NCBI GenBank assembly: GCA_030145015.1 | Contig: JAQYWI010000026.1 | Span: forward strand, 1 to 42,722 | Origin: Desulfobacterales bacterium | GTDB taxonomy: Bacteria > Desulfobacterota > Desulfobacteria > Desulfobacterales > JAHEIW01 | Length of the DNA stretch: 42,722 bases | Direction of reading: 5' to 3' | Shown here: positions 17,501-26,829 of the stretch, one piece after another | Numbering within the stretch: position 1 is the first letter of the stretch | How the letters are laid out: each line of letters begins with the position of its first letter | Translations under genes and position numbers: made by a program | Notes under the pieces: generated by a model | Told to the model about the DNA's origin: nothing | Databases searched by the model: none | Seen by the model: only the letters and a program-made list of their open reading frames with translations

Positions 17501-17657
17501 CAATAAATCTGTAGAATTGGTAATTATTTGATTTTGATATACACTTTCTATAAATATCCATTTTTTGGTACTTCACCTGTTGGTGAATTGATAAAACTGG
17601 TTACCGCTTAATTTACTAATTTTAAATTGCTTCCATATAAATTTCCCAGTGTTCCTG

Positions 17658-18404
17658 CTATTCCATTTGCGACTGCATCATTTCAGCGAAGGAACGCTGA
17701 TGATACCCGGCCGGTACTGCAAACTCTTGAGCCGGGATTTCTGCTTTTTGCATTTTCACCACATCGGTTTCGGTTTCCGGGTTACCGGACTCATATCTTA
17801 TGCTTTTTAATTGAAATCCAGTTTCCCAGAGTTTTTGATATTCGACAGATTTTTCCGGCTCAAATTCCATGTCCATGCTTGCCAAGCAGGAGTCGAATTT
17901 TTGTAACATAGGAATCAATGGTTTATATGCCCGTATCAGGGAGGCATCGGTGGTCAGCCAAACTTCTTCAAACAGCTCACCGTCCACCATCACTCTGTAC
18001 TTGATTGTTTTAAAACCCGCGATGGTCCCCCCATCGCCGTTTTTTATAACAGTCACCTTATGACCAGCGGACTGGTTTCCTTTCGCCATCATCTGTTCCA
18101 TCATCTTACGCTGCTCTTCCGGCATGCCTTTTATCATTTGCTCAAGCATGGTGGCTGTACTGGAGCAATAATCATCGACCGTACCCCGCCAGTAAATATT
18201 TTGGTCGCTATGAATAAAGATCATTTCATTTTTGGGCCCATTGAATATCCAGCTGACCCCTTCCGACGTGCCTTTAAGCCTACCATTGGAAATCAGCGTT
18301 TTATCTCCATTTTGTTCAACCATAACCCAGCCGGCATCAGCCGTCACAACCATACACAACAACGTCGCCACAACCATCAGCAGAGACCATCTTTTTAACA
18401 TCAT
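17658..18404 (-). CDS. Secreted DUF4412-like protein
   Basis: A 248-residue exported protein. The signal peptide spans residues 1-24 (hydrophobic LLMVVATLLCMVV then ADA before GWVMVEQNG). The mature part is beta-rich, with a Met/Gln/Glu-rich helical stretch (MLEQMIKGMPEEQRKMMEQM) and the AGFKTIKYRVMVDGELFEEVW pattern typical of DUF4412 proteins. The start is fixed by an AAAGGAGGTG ribosome binding site 6 bases upstream. It stands alone on the minus strand. Function unknown; probably periplasmic. Confidence 0.72.
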   Translation of the reverse strand: MMLKRWSLLMVVATLLCMVVTADAGWVMVEQNGDKTLISNGRLKGTSEGVSWIFNGPKNEMIFIHSDQNIYWRGTVDDYCSSTATMLEQMIKGMPEEQRKMMEQMMAKGNQSAGHKVTVIKNGDGGTIAGFKTIKYRVMVDGELFEEVWLTTDASLIRAYKPLIPMLQKFDSCLASMDMEFEPEKSVEYQKLWETGFQLKSIRYESGNPETETDVVKMQKAEIPAQEFAVPAGYHQRSFAEMMQSQME

Positions 18405-18593
18405 CGTCGCACCTCCTTTTGTATTTCATAAATCGTAGAATAACCGATATGACTATCGATATGCGTTGGCTATCTTTAATTAACCGAAGTGTTGCTTATG
18501 AGTTTAAACAATTCTATGCGATACACAACCACATATCCTTCCGATAATTGACACTTAATAGAATATGTCAAGTACCTATAAATTTGAAAATCT

Positions 18594-19930
18594 TTGGCGA
18601 CGATGTGTTGTTTAATAAGGACGAATGGAGTGGTAAAATTGATCTCTATTTTTTTTCCTGAAATTACTGGTAACATTGGCTGTATTTCTGCTGTAGATAA
18701 GCGCCTTCAAAAGTGCATGTATCCAACAGAGATTCAAAATCATACCCGTCCAAAAACCTTCGATACCCGTGCGGCTTTGCCCGCGGTTGGACAAATTACA
18801 GAGAAGGAAGGCTTGCGCCTGTTCTCTGTACCTGCGGGTCTGGTGAGCTGCCGATCTGGATTCTTTCGTCAGAATGCGACGGACGCACGTGCGGCTCTGG
18901 CCATGATGCGCGATGCATCTGACGTGCTTGCATTGCTCCTTGAAGGTGGACGCACCACGGTCGCCGGCCGTCTCGCCGGTGCGTTCCGAAATGTCGGACG
19001 TGACCGTATTGCCGACGATATTGTCAAAACAATGAAAACCGCAGACTACGACATTCGTGAAAATGATCCATTCGAAGACACAATAAGTCTGATCCTGCCA
19101 GCGCGCGAACTGTCTCCGTACCTGAACCGTATTCGCCTAATGTGGCAACAGATGCGCGAACCAATTCTTAAACAATTTCCGATCGCCCCTGGCCGGCCTT
19201 CCGGCATTAATGCCTATCTCAAAGCAGTCGATGACATTTATGTTACGGACGCTATCACTCGTTGCCCATTGAAGGTTACCGGGTTAGCCCCGATCTGATC
19301 GCACGGGTCCGTAATGGCGAGTGGAATCCGGATGAAAACGAGGATGACCGCGAAAACCGTAATGCCTTAGCCGCACGCGGATACTGGCAGGCCTATCAGG
19401 TGGTTCGCAGAAGCGTACGCAAGGTGTTAAATGGCGAAAATCCCGCAACAGTTGCCGATAATGATCACGGTGAATGGTACCGAGAAATGTTTGGGCCGAG
19501 CCTAGCAGCCGGCCTCCTGCGGACAGCGGACCTCGCTGGCTATCGTAAAGACCAGGTATATATCCGCCGCTCAATGCATGTGCCACCGCGCCCTGATGCA
19601 GTGCGGGACTGTATGCCGGCATTCTTTGATTTGCTGAAAGAAGAGCCGGAACCTTCGGTGCGGGTTGTTCTGGGGCATTTCATGTTCGTATATATCCATC
19701 CGTACATGGACGGCAATGGCCGTATGGGACGATTTATTATGAACGTGATGCTTGCCGGGGGCGGGTATCTCTGGACCGTTATTCCACTGGAAAAGCGAGA
19801 CGACTATATGGCTGCACTGGAAAGCGCGAGCGTGGAACAGGATATCACACCGTTTGCAATGTTTCTTGGCCGCCTTGTTTCTGACCGTTTAGAAGGTAAG
19901 CCTCCACCACGGGTACCTGCCAGTTATTGA
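18594..19930 (+). pseudogene. Fic-family AMP-transferase, interrupted by a one-base frameshift
   Basis: Two overlapping frames (to 19298, and from 19262 to 19930) together make one Fic protein of about 435 residues. The active-site motif HPYMDGNGRMGR is intact (His codon at 19697), so the catalytic core is conserved. The reading frame shifts near 19247-19255: restoring one base there gives YHSLPIEGY, the expected inhibitory-helix type motif (S-x-x-x-E-G) before SPDLIARVR. The start is uncertain: TTG 18594, or GTG 18630 with an AAGGA box 8 bases upstream. Either a true recent pseudogene or a sequencing error. Fic enzymes usually transfer AMP to protein hydroxyls; the target here is unknown. 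Confidence 0.8.
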
Positions 19931-20039
19931 TAGGAATTCACTTATTAAGCTATGGTGCGGCACGTAACGCATGGCTCCAGGAGGACCAGTCTTTGCTCTG
20001 ACGAGCTACGCCTCGGCAGGCGATTTAGGAAGGTGTATA

Positions 20040-20312
20040 ATGTTATTCATGGTAATTGAGCAATTCAAAAACCGTAGTGCCAGGCAAGTATATCGCAGGG
20101 CTCAGGAAAAGGGTCGAATGTTGCCTGACGGTCTTAATTACATTGACAGCTGGGTTGCCACCGATTTCGATCGCTGCTTTCAACTGATGGAAACTGAAAA
20201 TCCAACACTTTTTCGTAAATGGACTGAGCGCTGGAAAGACCTGGTGGAATTCGAGGTCATCCAGGTTGTTTCCTCAGAAGAAGCCAATAAGGCTATTCTT
20301 AATCCCGTATGA
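20040..20312 (+). CDS. DUF3303-domain protein
   Basis: A 90-residue cytoplasmic protein matching the DUF3303 pattern: MLFMVIEQFKNRSARQVYRR, then MLPDGLNYIDSWV and DRCFQLMET, then WKDLVEFEV. It is a small ferredoxin-like-fold family of unknown role. The ATG at 20040 is preceded by AGGAAGG and begins exactly where family members begin; the in-frame ATG at 19971 would add 23 unrelated residues. Not obviously linked to the Fic gene upstream. Confidence 0.85.
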   Translation: MLFMVIEQFKNRSARQVYRRAQEKGRMLPDGLNYIDSWVATDFDRCFQLMETENPTLFRKWTERWKDLVEFEVIQVVSSEEANKAILNPV

Positions 20313-20552
20313 GTAATGTTTTTCCGAGTAAGAAGCACGGGAATGCCCCTTACAAACTCATATTTGAACAAAAAGTCTCTGCCAGATTAAGCCGGAAAAC
20401 GACAACTCAGAGCCCCAGAAGGACAACTCAGGCTGGAAAACGACAAGTCGGAAATTGACTTTTTAAACACAATTTAGTGAGCAGTCGAGGAGTTTTTCCC
20501 GTCATGCCCGGTCAGCAGATTGTGTCATAATTCAAAAATGCGTTTAATTTCT
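20313..20552. other. Intergenic region, no gene seen
   Basis: No coding frame. Near 20393-20455 a short motif (GGAAAACGACAA / AGGACAACTCAG) recurs three times, which may be the remnant of a transposon end. Confidence 0.4.
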
Positions 20553-20656
20553 GCCTGTCATTCCGGACTTGATCAGGCATCCAGATTTTTCAGCAAAACA
20601 TTTCTGGATTGGCGCCGCAGCCTGTCCCTGCGAAGGCAGGGGCGGGAATGACAAGC
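20553..20656. repeat. Palindromic dispersed repeat (TGTCATTCC...GGAATGACA type)
   Basis: Outer arms TGTCATTCC (20556-20564) and GGAATGACA (20645-20653), inner arms around TCCAGA and TCTGGA, and a GC-rich hairpin CCTGCGAAGGCAGG form one long imperfect palindrome. Repeats of this general sequence are common between genes in several proteobacteria. A single copy is present in this window. Confidence 0.75.
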
Positions 20657-20823
20657 CTTGAAAAAAAACTCCCCGACCCCTGATCTATTTGTAATACAGC
20701 CCCTTTACCTCCTATATATGAAATTCTTGCAATTTATCGCAATAAGCCATAAATGTTGTCCATTGGTGTTGTTTTCGTTAACGAATTAAAAAGAATATAA
20801 ATTTTATTTCAATAATATTTATC

Positions 20824-22173
20824 ATGAAACCTATTGTCGCCATCGTCGGCCGTCCCAATGTCGGTAAGTCGACTTTTTTCAATCGGGTCACCCGCACCCG
20901 CGATGCGCTGGTGGATGACTTCCCGGGAGTCACGCGTGACCGGCATTACCGGGATGCGAGCTGGAATGAGATCGAGTTTACGCTTGTGGATACCGGCGGG
21001 TTCACCGCAGGAGATGAATTTTCGGATGGAATTCGCGTTCAGATTCAACAGGCGATTGAAGATGCGGACGTGATCATTTTGCTGCTGGACGGTAAAGCAG
21101 GCCTATCACCATTTGACCGCGATATGGTCGACCTGCTTCGTCTTGCCGACAAACCGGTGTTTTATGCGGTCAACAAAATAGATGGTGCCGAACAGGAAGT
21201 ACATGTGTCTGATTTTTTCAGTCTTGGTGTTGAACCGCTGTTTCCGATATCGGCTGAACATCGATACGGGATATTTGATTTTCTCGATGCTCTGGTAGAA
21301 GGGTTTTCTGCGATTGATAAAGATCCGGACCAAAAGGCAGCTGAAGACAGCGTCGGTCTGGCGGTTGTCGGCCGACCCAATGTGGGCAAATCCTCTTTAA
21401 TCAATCGTCTGCTGGGTGAGGAACGGCATCTGGTCAGCGATCAGCCGGGAACAACCCGGGATGCGATTGACTCGGTCTGCCAGGTGGACGGCAAAGCTTA
21501 CCTGCTGATTGATACGGCGGGTATTCGTCGCAAGGGCAAAGTCACCCGGAAAATTGAAAAATTTTCAATCATCAAAGCGCTTCGGAGTCTGGACCGCTGT
21601 GATGTTGCCCTGATTGTTCTGGATGCGAACGAGGGAATTGCCGATCAGGATATCAGTATTGCCGGATATGCATTTGAACGCGGATGCGGTTGTATTTTCC
21701 TGCTGAATAAATGGGACCTTTTGGAAAAAGACACCCATACCGCCAAACAATATCTGGATGAATTGAGAATGCAGGCCAAGTTTTTAACTTTTGCGCCGGC
21801 CATGACGATTTCAGCGCTGACAGGACAGAGGGTGGCCAAAATCTTTAAAATGGTTGACGATGTTTACCATCAATATGCTCAGCGAATCGGAACCGGACAA
21901 CTGAATCGGATTCTGGAAACATCAATGGCGAAGAACCCACCGCCGCTTTCCCGCGGCAAACCGATTAAATTTTATTATTCAACCCAGGTGACCACCAAAC
22001 CGCCCACGTTTGTTTGTTTTGTCAATTATCCGCAGGCGGTTCATTTCTCTTATAAACGCTTTTTAATGAATCAAATCCGAGAACAAGCCGGTTTGGACAA
22101 GACCCCCATTCGAATTCTGTTCCGGCAGCGCGAAAATCGTAAACCAAAGGGAAGGGCACGGAAACGCAAATAA
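20824..22173 (+). CDS. der: Ribosome-assembly GTPase Der (EngA)
   Basis: Essential double GTPase acting in maturation of the 50S ribosomal subunit. The 449 residues contain two G domains: G1 GRPNVGKST (9-17), DTGG (56-59) and NKID (117-120); then GRPNVGKSS (183-191), DTAG (230-233) and NKWD near 296. A C-terminal KH-like domain follows ([23 protein letters not shown]), with a basic tail. Length is normal for the family. The ATG lacks an obvious ribosome binding site. The rarA gene follows after 30 bases on the same strand. Confidence 0.97.
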   Translation: MKPIVAIVGRPNVGKSTFFNRVTRTRDALVDDFPGVTRDRHYRDASWNEIEFTLVDTGGFTAGDEFSDGIRVQIQQAIEDADVIILLLDGKAGLSPFDRDMVDLLRLADKPVFYAVNKIDGAEQEVHVSDFFSLGVEPLFPISAEHRYGIFDFLDALVEGFSAIDKDPDQKAAEDSVGLAVVGRPNVGKSSLINRLLGEERHLVSDQPGTTRDAIDSVCQVDGKAYLLIDTAGIRRKGKVTRKIEKFSIIKALRSLDRCDVALIVLDANEGIADQDISIAGYAFERGCGCIFLLNKWDLLEKDTHTAKQYLDELRMQAKFLTFAPAMTISALTGQRVAKIFKMVDDVYHQYAQRIGTGQLNRILETSMAKNPPPLSRGKPIKFYYSTQVTTKPPTFVCFVNYPQAVHFSYKRFLMNQIREQAGLDKTPIRILFRQRENRKPKGRARKRK

Positions 22174-22203
22174 CCAATAACAAAAATACCAAAGGTATTT
22201 TTC

Positions 22204-23574
22204 ATGGACATCTTTGATTATCACGCCCAAAAGGCAGCCGAATCGACGCGGCCGCTGGCAGAGCGGATGCGGCCCCGGCATATTGGCGAGTTTGTCGGCC
22301 AGGATGATGTGGTCAACGCCGGATCGCTTATCCGGCACGCCATTGAGGAAGACCGGATTTTCTCGATGATATTCTGGGGTCCCCCGGGCTGCGGAAAAAC
22401 CACTCTCGCCCGAATTATCGCCGGGGAAACGCAGTCGTATTTTGTTCATTTTTCGGCGGTACTTTCCGGCGTCAAAGAAATTCGGGCGGTGATTGAAGAA
22501 GCCCGAAATCAGCAGAAAATTCACCGCAAACGCACGATTCTGTTCGTCGACGAAATCCATCGATTTAACAAAGCGCAGCAGGATGCCTTTCTGCATCACG
22601 TCGAAAGCGGATTGATTACACTGATTGGAGCGACGACCGAAAATCCCTCTTTTGAGGTCATCGCCCCGCTATTGTCGAGGTGCCGGGTGATTACCCTGGA
22701 CAGGCTCACCGAAGAAGATATTTCTGCAATCATTGATATGGCATTGAGTGACGCACAAAGAGGCCTTGGGGGTCTAAACATCGGGCTGGCAGCAGACGCC
22801 CGCGACTACATCGTACGGATCGCAGACGGCGATGCACGTGTGGCCTTAAACAGCTTAGAAGTTGCGGGTTCGCTGATGAGTTCAAGACAAAAGCCCGACA
22901 GTTCAACAACCGCCGGGGACATTACCTTAAGGGATTTAGAAATTGCCATACAGAAAAAAGCGCTTGTTTATGACAAAGGCGGCGAAGAACATTACAATAT
23001 AATTTCAGCGCTTCACAAAAGCTTAAGGGGCAGCGATCCGGATGCGGCCCTTTACTGGCTGGCCCGTATGCTGGCGGGTGGTGAAGATCCGTTTTATATT
23101 GCGCGCCGAATGGTACGCTTTGCGTCGGAAGATATCGGCAATGCTGATCCCGATGCACTCAGCATTACGATGAACGCGATGGAGGCCTTTAAGTTCCTGG
23201 GCCATCCCGAAGGGGAGCTGGCCCTTGCTCAGGCGGCTGTGTATCTGGCCGCGGCCCCAAAAAGCAACAGCATTTATTCCGCCTACGGCAAAGCCAGGGC
23301 GGTCATTAAAAAAACAGGTTCCCTGCCGGTACCGTTTCATATCCGCAATGCGCCCACCCGGTTAATGAAAGACCTCGGTTACGGCAAAAATTACAAATAT
23401 GCCCACAATTACGAGAATGCGATCGTACCCCAGGAATATTTACCGGATGAACTCAAAGGGCAGTACTTCTACTTTCCGACCGATAGGGGTTTTGAAAAGA
23501 CAATCAAAGACAGACTCGATAAATGGCGGCAGCTGATCCGGAAATCAAAAACAAAAAAGGACCAGGGGGATTAA
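22204..23574 (+). CDS. rarA: Replication-associated recombination protein A (RarA/MgsA AAA+ ATPase)
   Basis: AAA+ ATPase related to clamp loaders that acts at stalled replication forks with SSB. The 456 residues include the N-terminal PLAERMRPRHIGEFVGQ signature, Walker A GPPGCGKT (59-66), Walker B FVDEIHRFNKAQQDAF (D116-E117), sensor GATTENPSF, and the C-terminal tetramerisation part (YDKGGEEHYNIISALHKSLR; YPHNA-like end replaced by YKYAHNYENA). Downstream of der and convergent with the NRDE gene, sharing four bases at the stops. Confidence 0.96.
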   Translation: MDIFDYHAQKAAESTRPLAERMRPRHIGEFVGQDDVVNAGSLIRHAIEEDRIFSMIFWGPPGCGKTTLARIIAGETQSYFVHFSAVLSGVKEIRAVIEEARNQQKIHRKRTILFVDEIHRFNKAQQDAFLHHVESGLITLIGATTENPSFEVIAPLLSRCRVITLDRLTEEDISAIIDMALSDAQRGLGGLNIGLAADARDYIVRIADGDARVALNSLEVAGSLMSSRQKPDSSTTAGDITLRDLEIAIQKKALVYDKGGEEHYNIISALHKSLRGSDPDAALYWLARMLAGGEDPFYIARRMVRFASEDIGNADPDALSITMNAMEAFKFLGHPEGELALAQAAVYLAAAPKSNSIYSAYGKARAVIKKTGSLPVPFHIRNAPTRLMKDLGYGKNYKYAHNYENAIVPQEYLPDELKGQYFYFPTDRGFEKTIKDRLDKWRQLIRKSKTKKDQGD

Positions 23575-24350
23575 CTGTTTATCTTAAAACTGAATTTACG
23601 GGTTTCGCCTTCCTTTATTTCATTGCCTGTATTTAGAAATGTGCGTTCCCTAACGGTTACCCGGCCGGATGTATCAATCAAAACAACCGAAGAAGATCGC
23701 GTTCCGTAATCCGGACTGCTGATGAACAACGGGGATAAAATACGCTCCCAATGCAAACCGACGCCGGTGTCCGGCAATTCGTCATCCGGCGGCAGTGAAT
23801 TGTTCGAAAGAATTTCAAAGATCTTTTCGAGATCGATTTTTTCCTTTCCGTTCAGCTGGCCTTGCAGGCGCATTTTACCTTTTTTAAGCTTGGGCCAGGA
23901 AGTATCGAGGAGATGGTTGCTAATGCCGTAAAGCCCGGGTTGCAATTGCCGGACCCGGGTGGCACGATTCGAATAGTAATAGAGTCCGCAAGGGTCGCCG
24001 GCGATTAAATTGAATCCATTGTAGGCCTGGCTCATTTTGCTGACGGCTTTTAAATATCGCTGCGGCGATGCGTTTCCGGTGAGAAAATCGCGAATGAGAA
24101 TGCCGCGTGAAGGTGCATTTTCCATGTGCGCGGCCGGTTCCCGGTAGTTGGTTATGGCGGCGATGCATCCGGATCGCGTGACCCCGAGCCAGGTGCCGTT
24201 GCCTTTTAAATCCCGTCCTGCCAGCACATCGGGATGGTCAGCCCAGTAATCCAGGGGAGCTGTCGGGCGGTTATAAAATTCATCCCGATTGGCCGCCAGA
24301 ATTAAGCGGTAATCCGGATGCATTTTATATGAAAGCAGGATTAAGCACAT
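23571..24350 (-). CDS. NRDE-family protein (TANGO2-like)
   Basis: A 259-residue protein beginning with Met-Cys, a feature of this family, and carrying the name-giving Asn-Arg-Asp-Glu motif in LILAANRDEFYNRPTAPLDYW. Further family marks are DLKGNGTWLGVTRSGCIAAITNYRE split by short gaps, GNASPQRYL, and GISNHLLDTSWPKLKKGK. These proteins are related to Ntn-type hydrolases and the eukaryotic TANGO2 proteins; substrate unknown. Single gene on the minus strand, with a dispersed 180-base repeat starting 69 bases upstream of its start. Confidence 0.88.
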   Translation of the reverse strand: MCLILLSYKMHPDYRLILAANRDEFYNRPTAPLDYWADHPDVLAGRDLKGNGTWLGVTRSGCIAAITNYREPAAHMENAPSRGILIRDFLTGNASPQRYLKAVSKMSQAYNGFNLIAGDPCGLYYYSNRATRVRQLQPGLYGISNHLLDTSWPKLKKGKMRLQGQLNGKEKIDLEKIFEILSNNSLPPDDELPDTGVGLHWERILSPLFISSPDYGTRSSSVVLIDTSGRVTVRERTFLNTGNEIKEGETRKFSFKINS

Positions 24351-24418
24351 GTTATCTCCGTTGACCCCATGTTTATATCCATGTTATAAGCCCTTTTTCG
24401 ATAATTGTTAAGCTAATT

Positions 24419-24597
24419 AGAGTCTTAATTGTAAATTTGTTGTTTTTGGTGCAAAGAAATTTTTTAGCATCTTTGTATATTTTTTCCTATCAATGATTCA
24501 TAGGAATCTGAGCGGGTATTAACTTTTTTTTTGTTTGGGTCATTTGAATTTTGGTGATTAGGAATTTGTTTCGTATTTCCGGTTTATCCGGGTTAGG
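24419..24597. repeat. Dispersed about 180-base repeat, copy 1
   Basis: The segment matches 35974-36172 nearly throughout. Shared landmarks include TTTGTTGTTTTTNGTGCAAAG, a conserved small palindrome (CCTATCAATGATTCATAGG, 24487-24505), GAATCTGAGCGGGTAT, and TTTATCCGGGTTAGG at the end. Here it fills the space between the divergent NRDE and thiolase genes and ends 11 bases before the thiolase start. Noncoding on both strands. Confidence 0.88.
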
Positions 24598-24608
24598 GAG
24601 GTGTGCGC

Positions 24609-25895
24609 ATGAAAGAGGTCGTAATTGTCAGTGGATCGAGAACTGCAATCGGAACCTTCGGCGGTGGCTTAAAAGACATTCCGGTAACTGAATTGGGTGC
24701 CGTGGTCATGAAAGATGTTTTAAAGCGGGCGAATTTAAGGCCGGTCCCGAGTGATATCATGAAGGCTGCGGCCCCCGACAAGCTCAAAGATCAAGGTCTT
24801 ACGGAACTTGAAAAGAAATCTTATGACTGGAACGATAGTGCCCAACCCATAACCCTCGATGAGGTTGTCATGGGCAACGTGCTTCAAGCAGCGCAGGGTC
24901 AGAACACGGCCCGACAATCCATGATTGCCGCCGGAATCCCCAAAGAAACCCCGGCTTACACGATCAACAAAGTTTGCGGTTCGGGCCTAAAGGCTATTGC
25001 CCTGGGGGCTTCCGCCATTATGCTGGGGCAGGCGGACGTGGTTCTGGCCGGAGGGCAGGAAAGCATGAGTATGGTTCCCATGGCCTTGCCCAAAGCCCGC
25101 TGGGGCCATCGGATGGAGTTGACCGGCGTCGGTGATGTTTTGGATCTGATGGTGTTTGACGGATTGTGGGAAATATTTTACGGCTATCACATGGGCGTTA
25201 CAGCCGAAGCCATTGCCTCCATGTATGATATCAGCCGGCAGGAGCAGGACGAATTGGGCGTCCTCAGCCACACCCGGGCACGATCGGCCATAAAAGCAGG
25301 GCTCTTTGCGCAGGAGATTGCCCCCGTGATTGTTAAAACCCGCAAAGCTGAAACCGTTTTTGATATTGATGAACGTCCAATGGACACCGACATGGATAAA
25401 ATGGCCAAATTAAGGCCGGCATTCAAAAAGGACGGGACGGTTACTGCCGGAAATTCCTCCGGGATCAACGACGCTGCCGCAGCTGTGCTTTTGATGAGCA
25501 GCGCTAAAGCCAAAGACTTATCCCTGGAACCGATCGTTAAAATCAAAGCGTTTGCTTCCGGCGGGGTGGATCCGGCCTATATGGGACTGGGGCCTATTCC
25601 GGCTGTCAGAAAGGCCTTAACTGCGGCCGGGATGTCGCTGGAGGAAATCGACATGATCGAGCTCAACGAAGCATTTGCCGCCCAGGCCATCGGCTGTATG
25701 CGGGAGCTTGGTATTGATAATGATCGCCCCAATGAGCTGGGCAGCGGCATCTCGCTGGGACATCCCATCGGTTGCACGGGAGCCCGCCAGATGGTTACGG
25801 GCATGCATCATATGCAGCGCAAGGGCTATAACACCGGGCTATTTACGATGTGCATTGGCGGCGGAATGGGCATGGCGATGATTGTAGAACGTTAG
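24609..25895 (+). CDS. Acetyl-CoA C-acyltransferase (thiolase)
   Basis: Thiolase of 428 residues, condensing or cleaving acyl-CoA/acetoacetyl-CoA in fatty-acid or butyrate-type metabolism. Catalytic residues are visible: nucleophile Cys123 (NKVCGSG), His385 (SGISLGHPIG) and Cys415 (MCIGGGMG). The family norm is about 390; the extra length is a roughly 35-residue insert at about 45-82 (from VPSDIMKAAAP to SAQPI) before DEVVMGNVLQ. ATG 24609 is chosen because the GGGAGG ribosome binding site lies 7 bases before it and only one base before the in-frame GTG at 24603. It stands alone, with no other beta-oxidation gene nearby, so direction and chain length are unknown. Confidence 0.93.
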   Translation: MKEVVIVSGSRTAIGTFGGGLKDIPVTELGAVVMKDVLKRANLRPVPSDIMKAAAPDKLKDQGLTELEKKSYDWNDSAQPITLDEVVMGNVLQAAQGQNTARQSMIAAGIPKETPAYTINKVCGSGLKAIALGASAIMLGQADVVLAGGQESMSMVPMALPKARWGHRMELTGVGDVLDLMVFDGLWEIFYGYHMGVTAEAIASMYDISRQEQDELGVLSHTRARSAIKAGLFAQEIAPVIVKTRKAETVFDIDERPMDTDMDKMAKLRPAFKKDGTVTAGNSSGINDAAAAVLLMSSAKAKDLSLEPIVKIKAFASGGVDPAYMGLGPIPAVRKALTAAGMSLEEIDMIELNEAFAAQAIGCMRELGIDNDRPNELGSGISLGHPIGCTGARQMVTGMHHMQRKGYNTGLFTMCIGGGMGMAMIVER

Positions 25896-25901
25896 ACTAA
25901 A

Positions 25902-26048
25902 GGTTCAAACGTTCAGGGTTCTGGGTCCAGGGTTAAAAGAAGACAGATATCAGAGATCAGACAACAGATGAAAAATGGAGAGACGGGCAGCCCTCTGCAG
26001 CTGCCAGAAACCTTGAACCTTGAACCGTGAACCCTGAACCTTTTTTTT
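25902..26048 (+). terminator. Long inverted repeat with T-run, probable terminator
   Basis: AGGTTCAAACGTTCAGGGTT-type sequence (25901-25936) is complementary to ACCTTGAACCGTGAACCCTGAACC (26017-26040), followed by eight T. A small inner hairpin (near 25985-26004) lies in the loop. It begins just after the thiolase stop. The repeat units (GGTTCAGGGTTC) are a low-complexity type found between genes elsewhere in such genomes. Confidence 0.65.
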
Positions 26049-26216
26049 ATACTTTTTTCTTTACTTTTTTCGTAATAATTGCTAATAGTTAGTTAAATTT
26101 TTAGCCCTCGATCCCATTGAAAATATTGGGTTTTTTTAGCAGGGTCAGCGATCCGGCTTTTGATGATCTTTCTACTAACCGATTCTTTTTAATTGGGTTT
26201 TCCGAACCGGGTGGTT

Positions 26217-26442
26217 GTTTGTATACCGATCGGGCGCTTCGCTCCCGATCACAAACACAATGATTGCGAACTAACGTTCGCTTGTTTTTCCGTCCTACGG
26301 ACGGAAACCCAAACCATCCCTCTCACAGAGAGGTATGGTCATTGATACGCACCCGGTTCCACCCGCAACGATTGGGGCACTTCGCGCCCCTGTCTTTTAC
26401 CGCCTATTGCGGTAAAATCCAAGCCACCCGCTGTGCGGGTGG
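26217..26442. other. Array of short hairpins, candidate structured RNA or DNA element
   Basis: Consecutive stem-loops with little spacing: GTTTGT+GATCGGG / CCCGATC+ACAAAC (26217-26256); 6-bp stem, 4-base loop (26266-26281); 9-bp stem, 3-base loop (26287-26307); 6+5-bp stem, 3-base loop (26313-26339); 5-bp stem (26374-26390); 9-bp stem, 5-base loop (26395-26417); 8-bp stem, 3-base loop (26424-26442). No T-run follows. A frame of 61 codons crosses it but is a by-product of the palindromes. The preceding part of the gap (26049-26216) holds nothing recognised. Confidence 0.65.
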
Positions 26443-26533
26443 TCGTTGACTCCGGTTAGTTATCTGAACTCAGGATGTTATTATCCAAACCGCGATGCGC
26501 CCTGCGGCCATCGACTAAAGGAGGTTCATTCCA

Positions 26534-26689
26534 ATGGACGTCAGCCGTAAGTTGGGTATTTTGGTTTTCTGTGCCGTGCCGGCTATCATTGGCGGCGGAA
26601 TTGTCTTCGCCATATTTGGCAGCTGGGCCCCGGTTTTCATTTATGAAACCCTTCTGATATTTGCAGCCGGAGGGTTTATCGCCAAGTAA
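26534..26689 (+). CDS. Small two-helix membrane protein, 51 residues
   Basis: A 51-codon gene with a strong AAAGGAGG ribosome binding site 9 bases before ATG. The product is almost entirely hydrophobic: helix one about residues 8-29 (ILVFCAVPAIIGGGIVFAIF), helix two about 33-50. It ends with Ala-Lys. No family recognised. It lies between the hairpin array and the PerM-type transporter gene on the same strand, 140 bases before the latter's start. Confidence 0.68.
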   Translation: MDVSRKLGILVFCAVPAIIGGGIVFAIFGSWAPVFIYETLLIFAAGGFIAK

Positions 26690-26829
26690 AAAATCTGTCC
26701 TCAAACCTTACAAGAGCCCTCACTTCTATTACCATTGCAATGGCCAACCTATTCCACAGGCAATAATGTTGCGTCGTGGCGTTTGTCCCGATCGACTATT
26801 TTGACTCCTAAATTTTGATAGGAGGGAAT

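Noticed and set aside
18060..18398. 112-codon plus-strand frame inside the DUF4412-like gene
   Set aside because: The minus-strand gene has a signal peptide and an ideal ribosome binding site; this frame is its shadow.
22063..22599. 178-codon minus-strand frame across the der/rarA junction
   Set aside because: It overlaps two certain genes on the other strand and its translation shows no conserved features.
26264..26449. 61-codon frame through the hairpin array
   Set aside because: It exists because palindromes avoid stops; it has no ribosome binding site, and the sequence is explained by hairpin structure.
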